A stretch of DNA of 64,000 nt from contig VXAA01005610.1 in NCBI GenBank assembly GCA_013399115.1, positions 168,171 to 232,170 on the forward strand, written 5' to 3'. The stretch comes from Anseranas semipalmata (lineage: Eukaryota > Chordata > Aves > Anseriformes > Anseranatidae). Both the position numbers and the translations under genes were made by a program. Under the pieces are notes generated by a model, which saw only the letters and a program-made list of their open reading frames with translations, had not been told where the DNA came from and searched no databases. Shown here piece by piece: positions 43,910 to 54,721 of this stretch (positions are counted from its first letter, which is position 1; each line of letters begins with the position of its first letter).

Positions 43910-44803
43910 CTAGGCCCATTTGTAATAGCCTCTTTCCATTGACAGCCGAAAACTGTCCTCCGAAGGATTATCTTCCACCTAAAATTAAACATTACAAGGC
44001 AATAAAATCTCAACCCTCATGTACACTCGAACAGTAGCGATCATTGTCTCCATTTTCTGTGGCAGTGGAAAAAGCAGGCAGTTGAGTTTGTATCCTCTGT
44101 CAGTTTGATAGCCTGACATTCATTAGCTAAACTTTTTAAAATCACTTCTCAGAACAATGCAAACTGTTTTCCAGGCAAATACTACCTCTTTTACTCATTA
44201 TCAGCTTTAAGGAGCTGGCCCTGCTTTTGAGACAAATTTGCAAGTTCCTCCTCTGATTTAGGTTATTCTCAGAACTGTAGTGTGACTTTCTCCCAAGGTC
44301 TTGGCAGATCTCATTTAGTGAATGTGATAGGCTGTAATTTGTTAATTAGTTTTACAATGAACGTGGCAGGAAAAACAAAATTGTGGTCTCAGGACTAGGA
44401 AACAATACCCACCTTGATAAGCACATTCTGCCCCTGCTTTAGGACCTGTGTGGCAATCCCCTGACCTCAAGTGTTTAACTGATTACTAGCAGTTCTGCAT
44501 TTCTGTATGAACAGCTGGGCTAGATTTGCAAAAAAGGGAGTGTTCACACTACACATGGAGAGATCTGTAACTCTGATCTGAACAACCGGCTTCACTGAGT
44601 AATGAGGCCTCAGGTTTATCAAGTTGAGCACTTTAAATTAGTGCATAGTTTCTAGATAAGCCTTATTTTCTCTGGTTTGGTAAATTCTAGGATTTTTCTT
44701 CCCCCTCTATCTATATTCAATGAAGCATATTATCACTTAAAACTCACTGGGGTACTGTTTAAGACAGCTTCATTAATATTTCTAAGCAGCAAGATACCGT
44801 TAC
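43910..44803 (-). CDS. Possible unidentified - strand gene, last three coding exons (weak)
   Basis: On the - strand three small segments join in phase. 44748-44803 (56 nt) follows a pyrimidine-rich acceptor and ends CCA then GTGAGT. 44413-44460 (48 nt) ends AAG then GTGGGT. 43910-43978 (69 nt) follows TTTAATTTTAG and ends in TAG. The peptides read NGILLLRNINEAVLNSTP, GIATQVLKQGQNVLIK and VEDNPSEDSFRLSMERGYYK then WA. Two further segments upstream (45019-45068 and 45421-45470, both 50 nt with good donors) also keep the phase, but 45019-45068 contains an in-frame TAA at 45053-45055. I recognise no family. The segments are short enough for chance; a decayed gene is another reading. Confidence 0.18.
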
Positions 44804-47800
44804 CTGATAATTGAGGAAATGCCCAGGAAAAAATTAATGATTTTGCAGTCGGTAAATATTTTAGGAAGTGTGAGTTACATAAAACTTGGGAAGCCATACA
44901 GGATGCAGCATTTCACTTTATCATCTACATACTTAACCAGTCACAGAAAGGGACAGCACAGTCCAGTAAGAAAAGGTAGTTCTGTAAATGCTGGAATTAG
45001 CAACACACAATTTCTTACACATTTGAGGTTTGTGGTTGATTGTGGCTCCCTTTTAAGCTTTCTCCATACTTAGCATATTCACAAAGTTTCTCCCCCACAT
45101 ATATTCACTAGCATTTACTAAACCATAGTGTAATGTCATGGAGCACTTGTGGCGGTCCCTTTTCTCTATCCAGCCCCTACTTTGATGTAATGTCGCTAAA
45201 CACAATGATCATTCAGACCCCTACTTCTTTTTTTGAATTTGTTTGGAAAACAGTGCTGAATGAGAATTTACTGAGGGAGGGTGTAGGAAGATAGGAACAT
45301 CAAACAGCATAAGCAAGGTCTCCTTAGGAAATCAGGTTAAGGATAATGTGATCATACAGTTAAAGACCATAGTATGCAAGTATATACAACAGAACCAAAA
45401 TATAACAGGGAGAACCTTACTTTTGTTCAGGCTTCATGGCTTCTGAATACTTGGTTTTGAAATCACTTTTCTAGAAAACAATTTTCTATGTAATAACTGA
45501 GTGCATCTTCAAATGAAATTAAACATCCGACTACTCATTACTGCCATTTTGGTTGCAGTAACTTAATGCCGTAATAGTCATTGCAGGACATTGCTAATGA
45601 ACAAAGAACTGATTAGCTCTACATTAAGCTGTTCAATTCTGTAAGAACGTTCTAGAGTAGCATTATTTAAGTCACAATACTTGCTAGAATTTGTGCAATA
45701 AAGTGCATAGTGACAGCTAATATTAACCTTTATCGTTGTGGTTGAAAACACAAATTTAGAGAGCTCTCCTCTCTTCTGCCAGAATAAAAAATAAAACAAG
45801 ACTTAGCATCAGGATTCATAACTAGATGACAGCTAAGTCGTTGAAAAATTCTTAGTTTGTGGATACCTTAAAAACCCTTGCTTTTCCATACCTGTTGTTA
45901 TTTCCTGCAAGGTCCAGATTGCAAATGCAGCTTTCCATTTTTCCTTTACTATATCATTTCTCTTCATTGTCCCCTACTTTTTTCTTAGTTGATTCACTTC
46001 TTTTTTCTTTTTTTTTTTTCCAGCAATTTGAGCCCTTTATGCTCATTCATACTCTAATGCTCTGTTATATGGAGTGAATCTTATCCTTGATTTTCAAGTC
46101 TTTTGTTCAATTATCTCTCTGTACCTGCAGAAGGGGAAAACAGCAGTGATAAAAACTTTTAGACTCTGTTCCAGTGCATTCCCACTTCTCTACTAAGGAA
46201 GATTGCTGTGATAACATTGAAGATTAATTTTTGTTTGTGGAGAAAAGGTGGTTTGAATAAATTGGAGGACTTTTGACAATGTTCTGAGGTCCTCTACTCT
46301 GCAGGTGCTAGCAGAGTTAACAGCATCTTAGAGAAAGGAAAATAATTTCACAGACCATTAGGGCTGGTGAGAAGCAGCAGGATCAAGTTTTAATGAATGC
46401 AGGATCAAAAGCATCTTAAAGCAAAACAGCACTGAAAACAAGAGCAGGCTCATCAGGGAAGACAGGAGATGCTTCTAACGAGAAACAAAGGACCAACTCA
46501 AAGACATTTGGGAGTCACTTTCTCACAATAGTGCATTTTAAAGTATAATTTCCTCTTCTAAAAAATTAGCTTTGATACTTTTCCAATACATGTAAAAATA
46601 GTACTATGAACAGATTCCCTGCAATTAAAGTCTCCAAGTCAGAATTTTTCCAAAGGAGGTCAAGATTTTTTAAACAATGTTTATTTTCTCACAAATAAAA
46701 CTAGTTTTGAATCAGGGCAACAATGCCTGAGTTAAACCATCTTACAGTATTTTGAAGTCAGGAAAGCAAATTCTGACAAGAAATACGCAAAGCGGGAAGC
46801 TCACACCTGAGAACGGTTTGTATGTGAAAAAGAAGACTATCCTACCACTACTAGCAAGCACTTTCTAACAGAAGTGCTGATCGTTGTTGTGTTTTGTACC
46901 GATTTAACGCTGTATGTATGCAGTAGCTGTGCTAAAGCAAATTATCATTTCGTGTTCCAAGGGATATAGGTGCTACTGGATCCCAGTGCAATGAAGGTAG
47001 GAGCCAATTGCTTAAGTGCTCAGGCAGCGACAGTTCTGAGCACATACATAACCAGAGACTGGCAACTCGAGTGAACTTCCAGGTCAGAAGGGGTGGTACC
47101 TGAAGAATTTTGGTACCTGCAATTTTATCCATTGGTTGCAAAAGAACTGTTTTCATAGTTTTGAATCTGGGTGCCTGAAACCCACTTTATTTCCTATACT
47201 CTTCTGCATCTCTGCTTTGGAACCAGAAGCAACCACTTTCTAAAGTTCCCAATTTTGTCATTTTTTATTATCATTATTTTAATAATTTTATTTTAATATG
47301 AATAAGCTGCTGAACTTCTCTACACTTTTAAGTTTTGAAAAGACAGCTAATATTCAACTTAATCTTCCTACTCCATGCAACACAGAAGATTAGTTCATTT
47401 GTACAACAGTTTGAAAAATGTCTTAATTATTATTTGATTTAAAGGAAAAGTTGGAATACTGGACTCTATCTATCTCAGTACTTGCTATTCTGCTGCAAAT
47501 TAAATTTTGAGGGAAAGGGATGCAGAAGAAAAAGCTCACCAGTTTCCAGTCCCTGGAGAATCCAGAGACTTACTTGGTTCAAAGAAGCCTGTATCTCAGA
47601 AGCTTTTCCTTTCATCACAAACCATATCAGCACTTACTGTTCTCTAGTGTGTTCTGCTAGTGCCAAAGCTTAGACTCCTTTGACAAGATAAATAATAATG
47701 TCGGCTTTGTACTGGGCTAGGTTAGAGCATGACATTTTCAAGAGGACGGAGGAGATACCCTAGCAGAAGTCAGGCTGGAGGGATATAACCTATTAGATTT

Positions 47801-49094
47801 TTAAATGGGTAGGACACAAATCTTACTACTCCGCAATGAAACCATATGAAGTCTATAATTCCAGGATTCTTTTTATGTCTTAAATTTAAAACAAACAAAC
47901 AAACAGTAACCATATCCTCAAGCCAAGAAATGATTCCATTAGTGCTTGTGAATACACCACAGCATTCCTTTTGCATTGCATATGGAAAATATGTGTTACA
48001 GATTTCTCATTGGCATAAGGAGAGGTGAATCAAGTAACTTGCAATATTTGTTTGACTATTGCATATATAAAAGCCTCATTAAGCCTCCCCAGTGATTGGA
48101 GATGGGTTTTGTTTAGAATGGTTTTGTTTGTTTTTGTAACAAAGATAGCAAATACAGGAAATAATTAAATAACTGTTTTCATACTCTCCTGATCATCAGA
48201 AGCCTATATGAGATTTTAATTAGTGCTGCATTTTCAATAAGTCTGTATCCGTACGTGTTGCAGATTCTTTCCTGGATAACAGGGAGATAATTATGAGAAT
48301 CCTGTTTTTCAGTCTCTCACTAAAGGGATGGCTGATACATTTAATCATGGTGTAGAAATGCTGGCAGCTTTCTCTGAGTTCAGCCTCTCTCTAATTACAT
48401 TTTTAGATTTTTAGTAAATTGAAAGGGAAAACGTAGGAACAAAATAATTAAAACCAAAGGGGAAGTGAATATTAAAAAGCAGGAGCTATTTAAAATTCTT
48501 GCACACAACTCTTTCACGGACATCAGTTTAATCAGCTTTGCATAAAAATCAAACTTACATTTACACAAAAGTAACACTTCCAAAGCTATATGTATATTAG
48601 CATTTGCTGGTTCTTTTCATGCAGAAAAAACAACCTGTCTTGTTTCATTCAGATGATACTGGGAATTATACCCCAAGTGAACACATTTGAGGATTTGGTA
48701 CTCTCACGTGCACGTTTGTGTCAAAACACACCAGCATACCCCTATACAAATTTTCAAGGTCCAAGCAGTACCTGCACCTAGGAATTGTCTGGTCATTTTA
48801 ATACAGAATTGTATTAAAGATAGAAGGTAGGGTTTGTGAAGAGTAAGTGACAGTATTTCACTTGATATCTGCCACTGAGGAGGACAGAACTGACCCTAGA
48901 TAACTTTTTCATACGGGGGAGAGGTGAGATTACATCTTCATTTTCACAGATATCCAGTTTAATTTTCCACTTCCTGGGAACAAGAGAACTTTGATCGGAA
49001 GAATGTCATAAGCTGCAAAAGAGGTTGACCTCCCTACCGCTATGTGACACTTGGACAGTCTTGAATTAAAGGAGACATTTCCGTTTATTCTATC

Positions 49095-49112
49095 AAAAAA
49101 AAAAAAAAAAAA
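49095..49112. repeat. Poly(A) tract, 18 A
   Basis: A18 following TATC. No retroposon body recognised next to it. Confidence 0.85.
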
Positions 49113-49447
49113 CCCTTGTATCAAAACTCTGCAACCTAAGCACTCTAATGCAGCAGAGGGGAAAAAGTATTTGTTTTCTCTAAAACTGGTCCTTTAATTT
49201 CCTTCTGTGTTTCAGCTATAGGAGAATAAGTACATGAGTAAAAATCCAGAGTTTATGTTGGGAATCTGTAAGCCAGAAAAAATGGAAAGGGTATGAAAAT
49301 AAATTTCTAGGAGAAATACATATCCAGAATAGGAACGCTACGACCAATTCCGTACTTCCCAAGAGGCAGTTTTATAGCATTTCTTCATTACAATGCAGCA
49401 TTACCTGCTGTTTTTTCACCATGGGCAGCAGTTTGTGAAATGAAGGA

Positions 49448-49818
49448 ATGAACCACGGTCCAAAAATCAGTCATGACTTGGATGAGATGCTTGCCAAGAA
49501 AACCCAGGACACTGCAGAAAGCGTTAGCAATGAAAGGGCAATATTGTCCGAGTCAGTAGTGGACAAATGTAGAAGCCTAGTATATAGGTCCAACCGTGCT
49601 AGGAGAAGCTCCATTTTTCATCTGAGAATGAGGTAAGAAATAAAAAGACTATGCATTTTTAGTTTAAGTGTAGTCATGGTGTGTATTATGCATTGTAAAA
49701 CTAACTAAAATGCCTTTTCAATTTCACTCATAGCTTTCCCATCAGTTGTTACCACATACAAAGCCACCGAGTCTCTGATAAAGGACTGCTATTCTACAGT
49801 GCAGAGGGATATAGTTAG
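49448..49818 (+). CDS. Unidentified small two-exon gene candidate (89 codons)
   Basis: Exon A, 49448-49632, ends ATGAG then GTAAGA. Exon B, 49734-49818, follows TTTTCAATTTCACTCATAG and ends in TAG. The 101-bp intron also has a near-perfect branch site (AACTAAC) about 25-30 bp before its acceptor. The exons join in phase (AG+C gives Ser). The ATG at 49448 has G at -3, sits 10 bp after an in-frame TGA, and lies 19 bp after a strong acceptor (CTGCTGTTTTTTCACCATGGGCAG ends 49429; in pieces CTGCTGTTTTTT and CACCATGGGCAG), so a 5'UTR exon upstream is implied. The product is hydrophilic at the N-terminus (KISHDLDEMLAKKTQD), has a basic cluster (RSNRARRSS) and ends DKGLLFYSAEGYS. No signal peptide, membrane segment or known domain. 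AATAAA at 50688 could end it. I do not recognise the family. The antisense strand is also open in places, so coding status is uncertain. Confidence 0.3.
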
Positions 49819-50287
49819 GAGAGTGGGAACTTCTCTGTACAGATATTAGCTTGCACGTGGCCCATCTGTATATTCATTATGCACTAGAATTTTAGAGAGA
49901 ATCTGTTGTTACATGTCTTAGAAATTGTAATAGGCTACTATCAGTGTGTAGCATAGTACATGGTAAACACAATGAATGGTTTACCTTTGGTGAATACACC
50001 AACATACATAGAAGTTTGTCTCCTACCCTCGGTTAAATTTATTTCCTACTGCATTGTGGGTAACATTCTGTGTTCTAGCTCAGCTCTATAGTATCTTATA
50101 ACTGCCTGGCTAACTTGGTTATTGGGGTGTTTTGTGTGCAACTGGATTAATTCGCTCCAACATGAGACTGAAACTCAGGCAGGAAAGAAACGCTACCTCA
50201 GGATAAACCTCTACAAATATTTAAGTAATTAAGGACTACTAACACTGAAAATTGTGCTTCCTCTGGTTGCAAATCATTACAAATTAG

Positions 50288-50550
50288 AACAAGACAAGGT
50301 AATTTGGGCTGGAAGGAGCTTCAGGAGGTCATCTGTTTCAACCTCCTGCTCAGAGCAGGGACCCCTGTGAGATCTAACAAGGTTGCTTGGGGCTTTATCC
50401 AAACAGGGCTTGAAAACTGCCAAGGATGGAGACTGTAAAGCCTGTCTGGGCAGCCTGTTCAAATGCTTGCCTATCAACATGGTGAAAGCATTTTTATAAC
50501 CAGTCTAAATCTCTCATGTTTTGATTGTTGTTTCTCATCCTCCTGCCACG
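50288..50550 (-). mobile_element. CR1 LINE fragment, 5'-truncated
   Basis: Reading + the sequence GGGCTGGAAGGAGCTTCAGG, then AGGTCATCTGTTTCAACCTC, CTGCTCAGAGCAGGGACCCC and GGCAGCCTGTTCAAATGCTT is the reverse complement of the CR1 3' end, so the element lies on the - strand with its 3' end near 50288. Only the terminal ~260 bp is present. The divergence from the typical CR1 sequence indicates an old copy. CR1 is the dominant avian LINE. Confidence 0.85.
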
Positions 50551-50687
50551 TATCACTTGGAAGTGCATGACTCAATTTGCTTCATAACCTCCTTGTAGGT
50601 ATGAGGCCTTCCTTAAGCTTTCTATTAAGAGCTGTGAATGGCAGCCATAAGACAGATTCGCTTCATAATCTTTTCTTGGAGGGTTAA

Positions 50688-50693
50688 AATAAA
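50688..50693 (+). terminator. AATAAA, candidate 3' end of the 49.4-kb gene
   Basis: AATAAA on + about 870 bp after the candidate stop at 49816 and about 250 bp before the next CpG island. If used, the 3'UTR would contain the antisense CR1 copy. Confidence 0.3.
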
Positions 50694-51074
50694 GGCTTTG
50701 CCTTGAAAATTCTCAGGAATCCTCCTCAAACCTTGGAAAGAAATTCAAGGAATAGAACCAGGCTGCACCACAGCAGCAAAAAGAACGTACACCCTCCCCT
50801 CTCCACTGACACTCCCTCCTTGGGCGAAGAGACATAAACCAAAACCATGCACCAGCTCTAAGCAGTCCCTAAACCCTAACACAACACAAGAGGCCTCCAA
50901 GGCCGAAGGTGGAGACCGAGGGGCCATTACGTCAGGCAGTCACTGCCTCACAGGCATGTGAGGAACAGGCGGGCGCAGCGCGCGCCGCCTCACTCGACGC
51001 CTTTCCCGCCTTTTCTCCCGCCCCCCTCGCGGCGCGGCCCCTCCCGCCCGGCGCATGCGCAGTGGGCTTCCACC

Positions 51075-51121
51075 NNNNNNNNNNNNNNNNNNNNNNNNNN
51101 NNNNNNNNNNNNNNNNNNNNN
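51075..51121. other. Assembly gap (47 N)
   Basis: Run of N next to a C-rich stretch inside the CpG island. The length may be an estimate. Confidence 0.95.
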
Positions 51122-51249
51122 CCCCCCCACCCCCACCCCGCGGCGGCAGCGTGTTGCTGAGAGGCGGTGTTGTGGGGAGCCCGGATGTGTCAGTTTAGGG
51201 CGGTTTGAGGAGACCGCAAGGGGACAGCAGGCAGCGGTGCCCTTCTCAG

Positions 51250-51251
51250 GT
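51250..51251 (+). other. SPOP: Candidate splice donor of a noncoding first exon
   Basis: TCTCAG then GTGAGGTGG, a consensus donor inside the CpG island 130 bp after the gap. A candidate alternative first-exon end. Confidence 0.3.
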
Positions 51252-51501
51252 GAGGTGGGAGGGGCTGTGCGGGGGAAGAAGCACCAGGAATCGGGCGAGG
51301 ACTGGATATCGCTGCAGGGACGGGGGGAAGGTAGTGTCGTCCCCCCCACACACACCGCTTGCCTCTGGGAGGTGTATGTGGGGCAGCTCCCTCCTGCTCC
51401 TGCGGTGGCTGTGCCGCGCTACTGGGAAGTGAGAGACCGGCACGAGCCTGCCCCCCTCCTCCGCCGTCTGTTTAAATGGCAGTGCGACAGGAGCGGCTCG
51501 T

Positions 51502-51966
51502 TGCCAAATAGTGAGCTACGTGACCAAAGGGAACCCCCAAGGAACACAGCGCATGCTCCAGCGCACTGCCAGAATGTGAGCCTCCGGGAGGCGAAGCTGG
51601 AGGGAGGGGCCGGGCGCGCATGCGCAGCGGAGAGGAGAGGGCGCGTTCGATGGCGGGCGCATGCGCGGAAGTTGGCGTGGTGGCAGAGGGCGCACGCGCA
51701 GCAGGAAGTCGGAGGCGGGCGGCCGGGTCTTGTGCGAGGGAATGTGCGCGTGCGCAGTGGCCGTGAGCGGGGAGTTGGGGAGGCGGCGTGATTGGCGCAG
51801 TGCGCATGAGCGGCCGGGAGGGGAGCGCTGGGAACAGCCATATCCTGCTCGTTCGTCAACTCGGCGCCTGCGCAGTAGGCTGCTGCGGGGACTTGCGGAA
51901 TAGTGAGCTTCCGCGCGTATGCGGGGGGGATTCGGAGGAGGAAGACATGCTGCCAAATAGTGAGCT
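51502..51966 (+). repeat. 16-bp word TGCCAAATAGTGAGCT in three copies
   Basis: Identical at 51502-51517 and 51951-51966; a third copy at 51894-51909 differs at two positions (TGCGGAATAGTGAGCT). All on the same strand, inside the NRF1 array, and AT-rich against a GC-rich background, which makes chance recurrence unlikely. I do not know a factor with this site. Confidence 0.8.
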
Positions 51967-52129
51967 CCAGCTGCTGGTGTTCTCCTAGGGGGGCCGGCTG
52001 CGGAGCGGGGGGCAGAGTCCGGGGGCGCCATCCCCACGCGCCGCACCTGCCTGGGCCGGGGCTTCTCCGGCATCCCCTGCCGCGGAGCCGGGCTTCCTCG
52101 GGCCGCAGAGGCACTCGTAGGGCCGGGAG

Positions 52130-52131
52130 GT
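52130..52131 (+). other. SPOP: Candidate splice donor ending SPOP noncoding exon 1
   Basis: GGGAG then GTAAGAGC, near-perfect consensus, at the 3' side of the CpG island. Consistent with a noncoding first exon ending at 52129. The exon start is not determined. Confidence 0.45.
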
Positions 52132-52193
52132 AAGAGCTGTGGGGAAGGGGGCAGGAGGTGAGGTGAGAGGGGGATCAGCAGCTCGGCGCTGAC

Positions 52194-52211
52194 GGGGGGG
52201 GGGAGGGGGGG
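52194..52211 (+). other. G-rich tract with G-quadruplex potential
   Basis: G10, A, G7 about 65 bp after the candidate donor at 52130. G-rich intron starts of this type can fold on the + strand or transcript. Confidence 0.5.
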
Positions 52212-54649
52212 CGAAGGAGCAGGGCCTAGGAGGTGAGTGGGGAAAAGTTCTTGGGGGGCCTGGCGAGGGAATGCCTGGAGATTCCCAGCCAGGGCTAGAG
52301 GTTCTGTGGGGTACCAGGAACTGAGTAAGGAAACATGAGTGGGAGAGAGGAAATAAGGAGTTGGAAAAACGGAGATGACTAACAGCATAACCAAGTAAGG
52401 GCTGACAGGTCTGCGCCTCGCCACGGGGCGTTGGGAGGCACTGGGAGGGAGCTTGGTCCTCGTGTGAACGAGACCCCACGCTGGCTGGGGTCAGTGCTGG
52501 TGTTTCTTCGCCGTGTCTCGGGCCTGTGGTGGTGTTTAAAGGAAATGGTGCATCATCATGCAGTACGGAAAGGCAGTGGAATTCCCTTTCGCAGTTACAT
52601 GTGGCGTTAATGTGATTTGATAGTAGTGTGCTAGCACTTGTACGAAGAGCTATATTGATTACTGATAAAATGGTATAATTTATACTATAACGATAAAATA
52701 GTAATCCCATAGTATTTGCAAAGCAAGCTGCCTGGGAAATGAAATTGGTTTTTTGACAAGAATTTTTTTTGGGGGGGAGGAAGGAGATATGGAATGCAGT
52801 GTTACTTGTCTAATAACAGTGAGTTACAGAAAAAACGACATGTTTATGTTTTTGTAATTTTAAGCATCATCATGACGTATGAAAAAGAGTCCTTTTTTGT
52901 TATTTCTTTTTTTTCCCTTTGGAATTCTAAATGACTATGCCTGGAGTGGCTTAATGTAAAGTCTTGTAAAACTCTGAACAATTTCACTGTTTATGCTTTA
53001 TGAAACAGAACTCTTTCTTTGGTTATTAAACAAAAAACTAAATTAGTTAAGTAAAACATATAACTAGCTTCCTTCTTTTTCAGTGACTTTCTCTAACCAG
53101 AGGCCCAGCATGATACAGTTTCGTTATGTCACTTGTTCCACTGTGACCTGAAAACATTTTTTTTTTTTCTTAATGGTACTTTGTCATGGATATGTATCGA
53201 GATCAGGACAACGTGATAGCAGAAGTACATCACAGGCTGTCATCCTGTCACTGTATCAGGAGAAGGACCGTAATACAAAACTGTACCTACCATAAGATCA
53301 TAGAAACTACTATCAAGTCTGATATCCTCATTTTAAAAATACTTGCCGCTGTTGTAACACTAGTTGTTTCCTCCCCAAACCTCCTGGATTTGCACACAGA
53401 TGCAGATCATGAACAGTGTTGAAATAGAATAGTTTTACTTTGTCACATGGTCTCGAGGAGCGGTACCATCGCTGTTTGCAGGTCACAGTGGAGTGTTTAA
53501 AAAAAGTTAATTCTTGTGTAATTGATCTTACCATGTGCTGATGCTTCAACGTGAAGAAGGTAGCAGTACTGGTACTTGTGTTAGGCCTTAGGCCTGATTA
53601 TTAGACCTGATAAATGTTAAAAATAATTCCATTCACCAGTCTGTTTCCACTGAGCCAGTGGGGGGTGTGGGTGTTGGGGTTCATTTCTGAACCGCAGCTG
53701 AGCTTCTAGACAGACCTAGTGTTAGGTACATTCTGTGAAGTGAGTTTGTTGCCTTGTGTCATTTTTTTTTTTTTCTAGATACCAATCCACTTTACAATAA
53801 GAGGGACTTACCAGCTTTATTCTTGGCACACCCTTCTGTTCAGTATTTTACTCGTGTGCCTTGCTACTCCACTGCCTAGGCTGACGCTGTGGACCTGTAA
53901 ACTTGAAACTACCTGCTTCTTTTCTTCCTGGAAGTTATTTCTGCAAAATTCGGTGCATAGCTAGCAAAGATACTTATTTCTTGTATGATCAGGAGCTGTT
54001 GTTGTTACATCAGTTGCATTTGTAGTTTCACGTTTGGAAACATCTGCTGTAATTTTATAGAATCCCTTCTATCTTCCCAGTTTTGGCTCAATTTTCTGCA
54101 CAATTACAGTATTATGTAAGATCTTGCTGTATTGCTCCAATCTCTGACTGCTGGCATTTCCTACTCAGCACGGAGAGGAAATAAAACAAAAATATGTTTA
54201 AAAAAAAGAATTGTCTTTATAGAGAGGGTTTCTAAGGTGTTACTTCTTGATTCCCAGATGATAAGCTGCTACTGCATTCTGTCTTGTGCTGCGTACTTGA
54301 GAGACCTCTTAAATAAAGCATGTGTCCCAAGTTCTAGAAACGCATGACAGTACAGGAAACCAGCACAAGATTAAAATATTCATACTTTGTTTAAAATATT
54401 TCCCTTGAGGAGGCAAAGAAGCTGTTGTTTTTAAGAAACTATGTTCAGAGGTACATTAGAACTTCTTGGTTTCTCGTTGTCAGGTGTCCCTTCACTGAAC
54501 TTTGTAGCTGTGTTTTGGAAGGAAAGAGTTGAGTGATTCTGGAATTCTCCTCCTCTTTGCTGTTATGCATAGCTGAGTATTCGAGAAAATATGTAGCACA
54601 CATCAGATGTCATTTGTTTATTTCTATTTTTTTTCCTCCACGTTTTTAG

Positions 54650-54721
54650 GACAAAAAAGATGCAGAACCACTGACTGTGTAGCAAATGCCTGGAAAAGAC
54701 TTGGGAGTTCATTTTTATACT
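54650..54721 (+). other. SPOP: Exon-like segment (72 nt), possible SPOP 5'UTR exon
   Basis: Preceded by a strong pyrimidine tract (TTTTTTTTCCTCCACGTTTT, then TAG ending 54649) and followed by GTGAGTAA at 54722. It contains a short upstream frame (ATG with stop after four codons) and no extended coding, so it fits a 5'UTR exon between the CpG island and the coding exons beyond the window. Splice signals only. Confidence 0.3.

Larger units (their letters stand above)
38900..49428. other. AT-rich interval between SLC35B1 and the 49.4-kb candidate gene
   Basis: About 10.5 kb with no recognised gene. Short frames occur on both strands. Exon-like segments were found on - (43910-44803, listed) and one on + (44865-44965, acceptor TATTTTAG, donor CCA then GTAAGA, 33 open codons), but without homology either could be chance. 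A CTCF-like site lies at 41724. No full transposon was recognised. Confidence 0.55.
51051..51923. promoter_or_regulatory. Homotypic array of NRF1-type sites
   Basis: GCGCATGCGCA or near variants at 51051-51061, 51549-51556 (half), 51616-51626, 51657-51667, 51690-51700 (GCGCACGCGCA), 51745-51756 (TGCGCGTGCGCA), 51801-51807 (TGCGCAT with GCGCA just before), 51864-51874 (GCGCCTGCGCA) and 51913-51923 (weak). Within 51549-51923 the steps are 67, 41, 33, 55, 56, 63 and 49 bp. Several are followed by CAGTGG or CAGCGG, so the repeated unit extends past the NRF1 core. Binding inferred from motif. Confidence 0.75.
50940..52300 (+). promoter_or_regulatory. SPOP: CpG island, putative SPOP promoter
   Basis: About 1.35 kb of CpG-dense sequence with a 47-bp N gap. 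In human, SPOP (substrate adaptor of the CUL3 ubiquitin ligase) is the next gene after SLC35B1 in this direction and orientation, with noncoding first exons and a long first intron. Two + strand donors are consistent with alternative noncoding first exons: CAG then GTGAGG at 51250 and GAG then GTAAGAG at 52130. SPOP's conserved N-terminal coding sequence was not found in the window, so the name rests on synteny. Long frames on both strands (up to ~300 codons) are artefacts of stop-poor CpG DNA. Confidence 0.6.

Noticed and set aside
48934..49511. - strand exon-like segments 49405-49511 and 48934-49012 that join in phase
   Set aside because: They lie antisense to the better-supported + strand two-exon model, the second donor (GTAATC) is poor, and no homology is recognised. 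They show how easily in-phase chains arise by chance here.
51516..52424. 302-codon - strand frame and 277-codon + strand frame across the right CpG island
   Set aside because: Both strands are open at once in stop-poor CpG DNA, the peptides are Pro/Arg/Ser low complexity, and the + frame runs through N bases.
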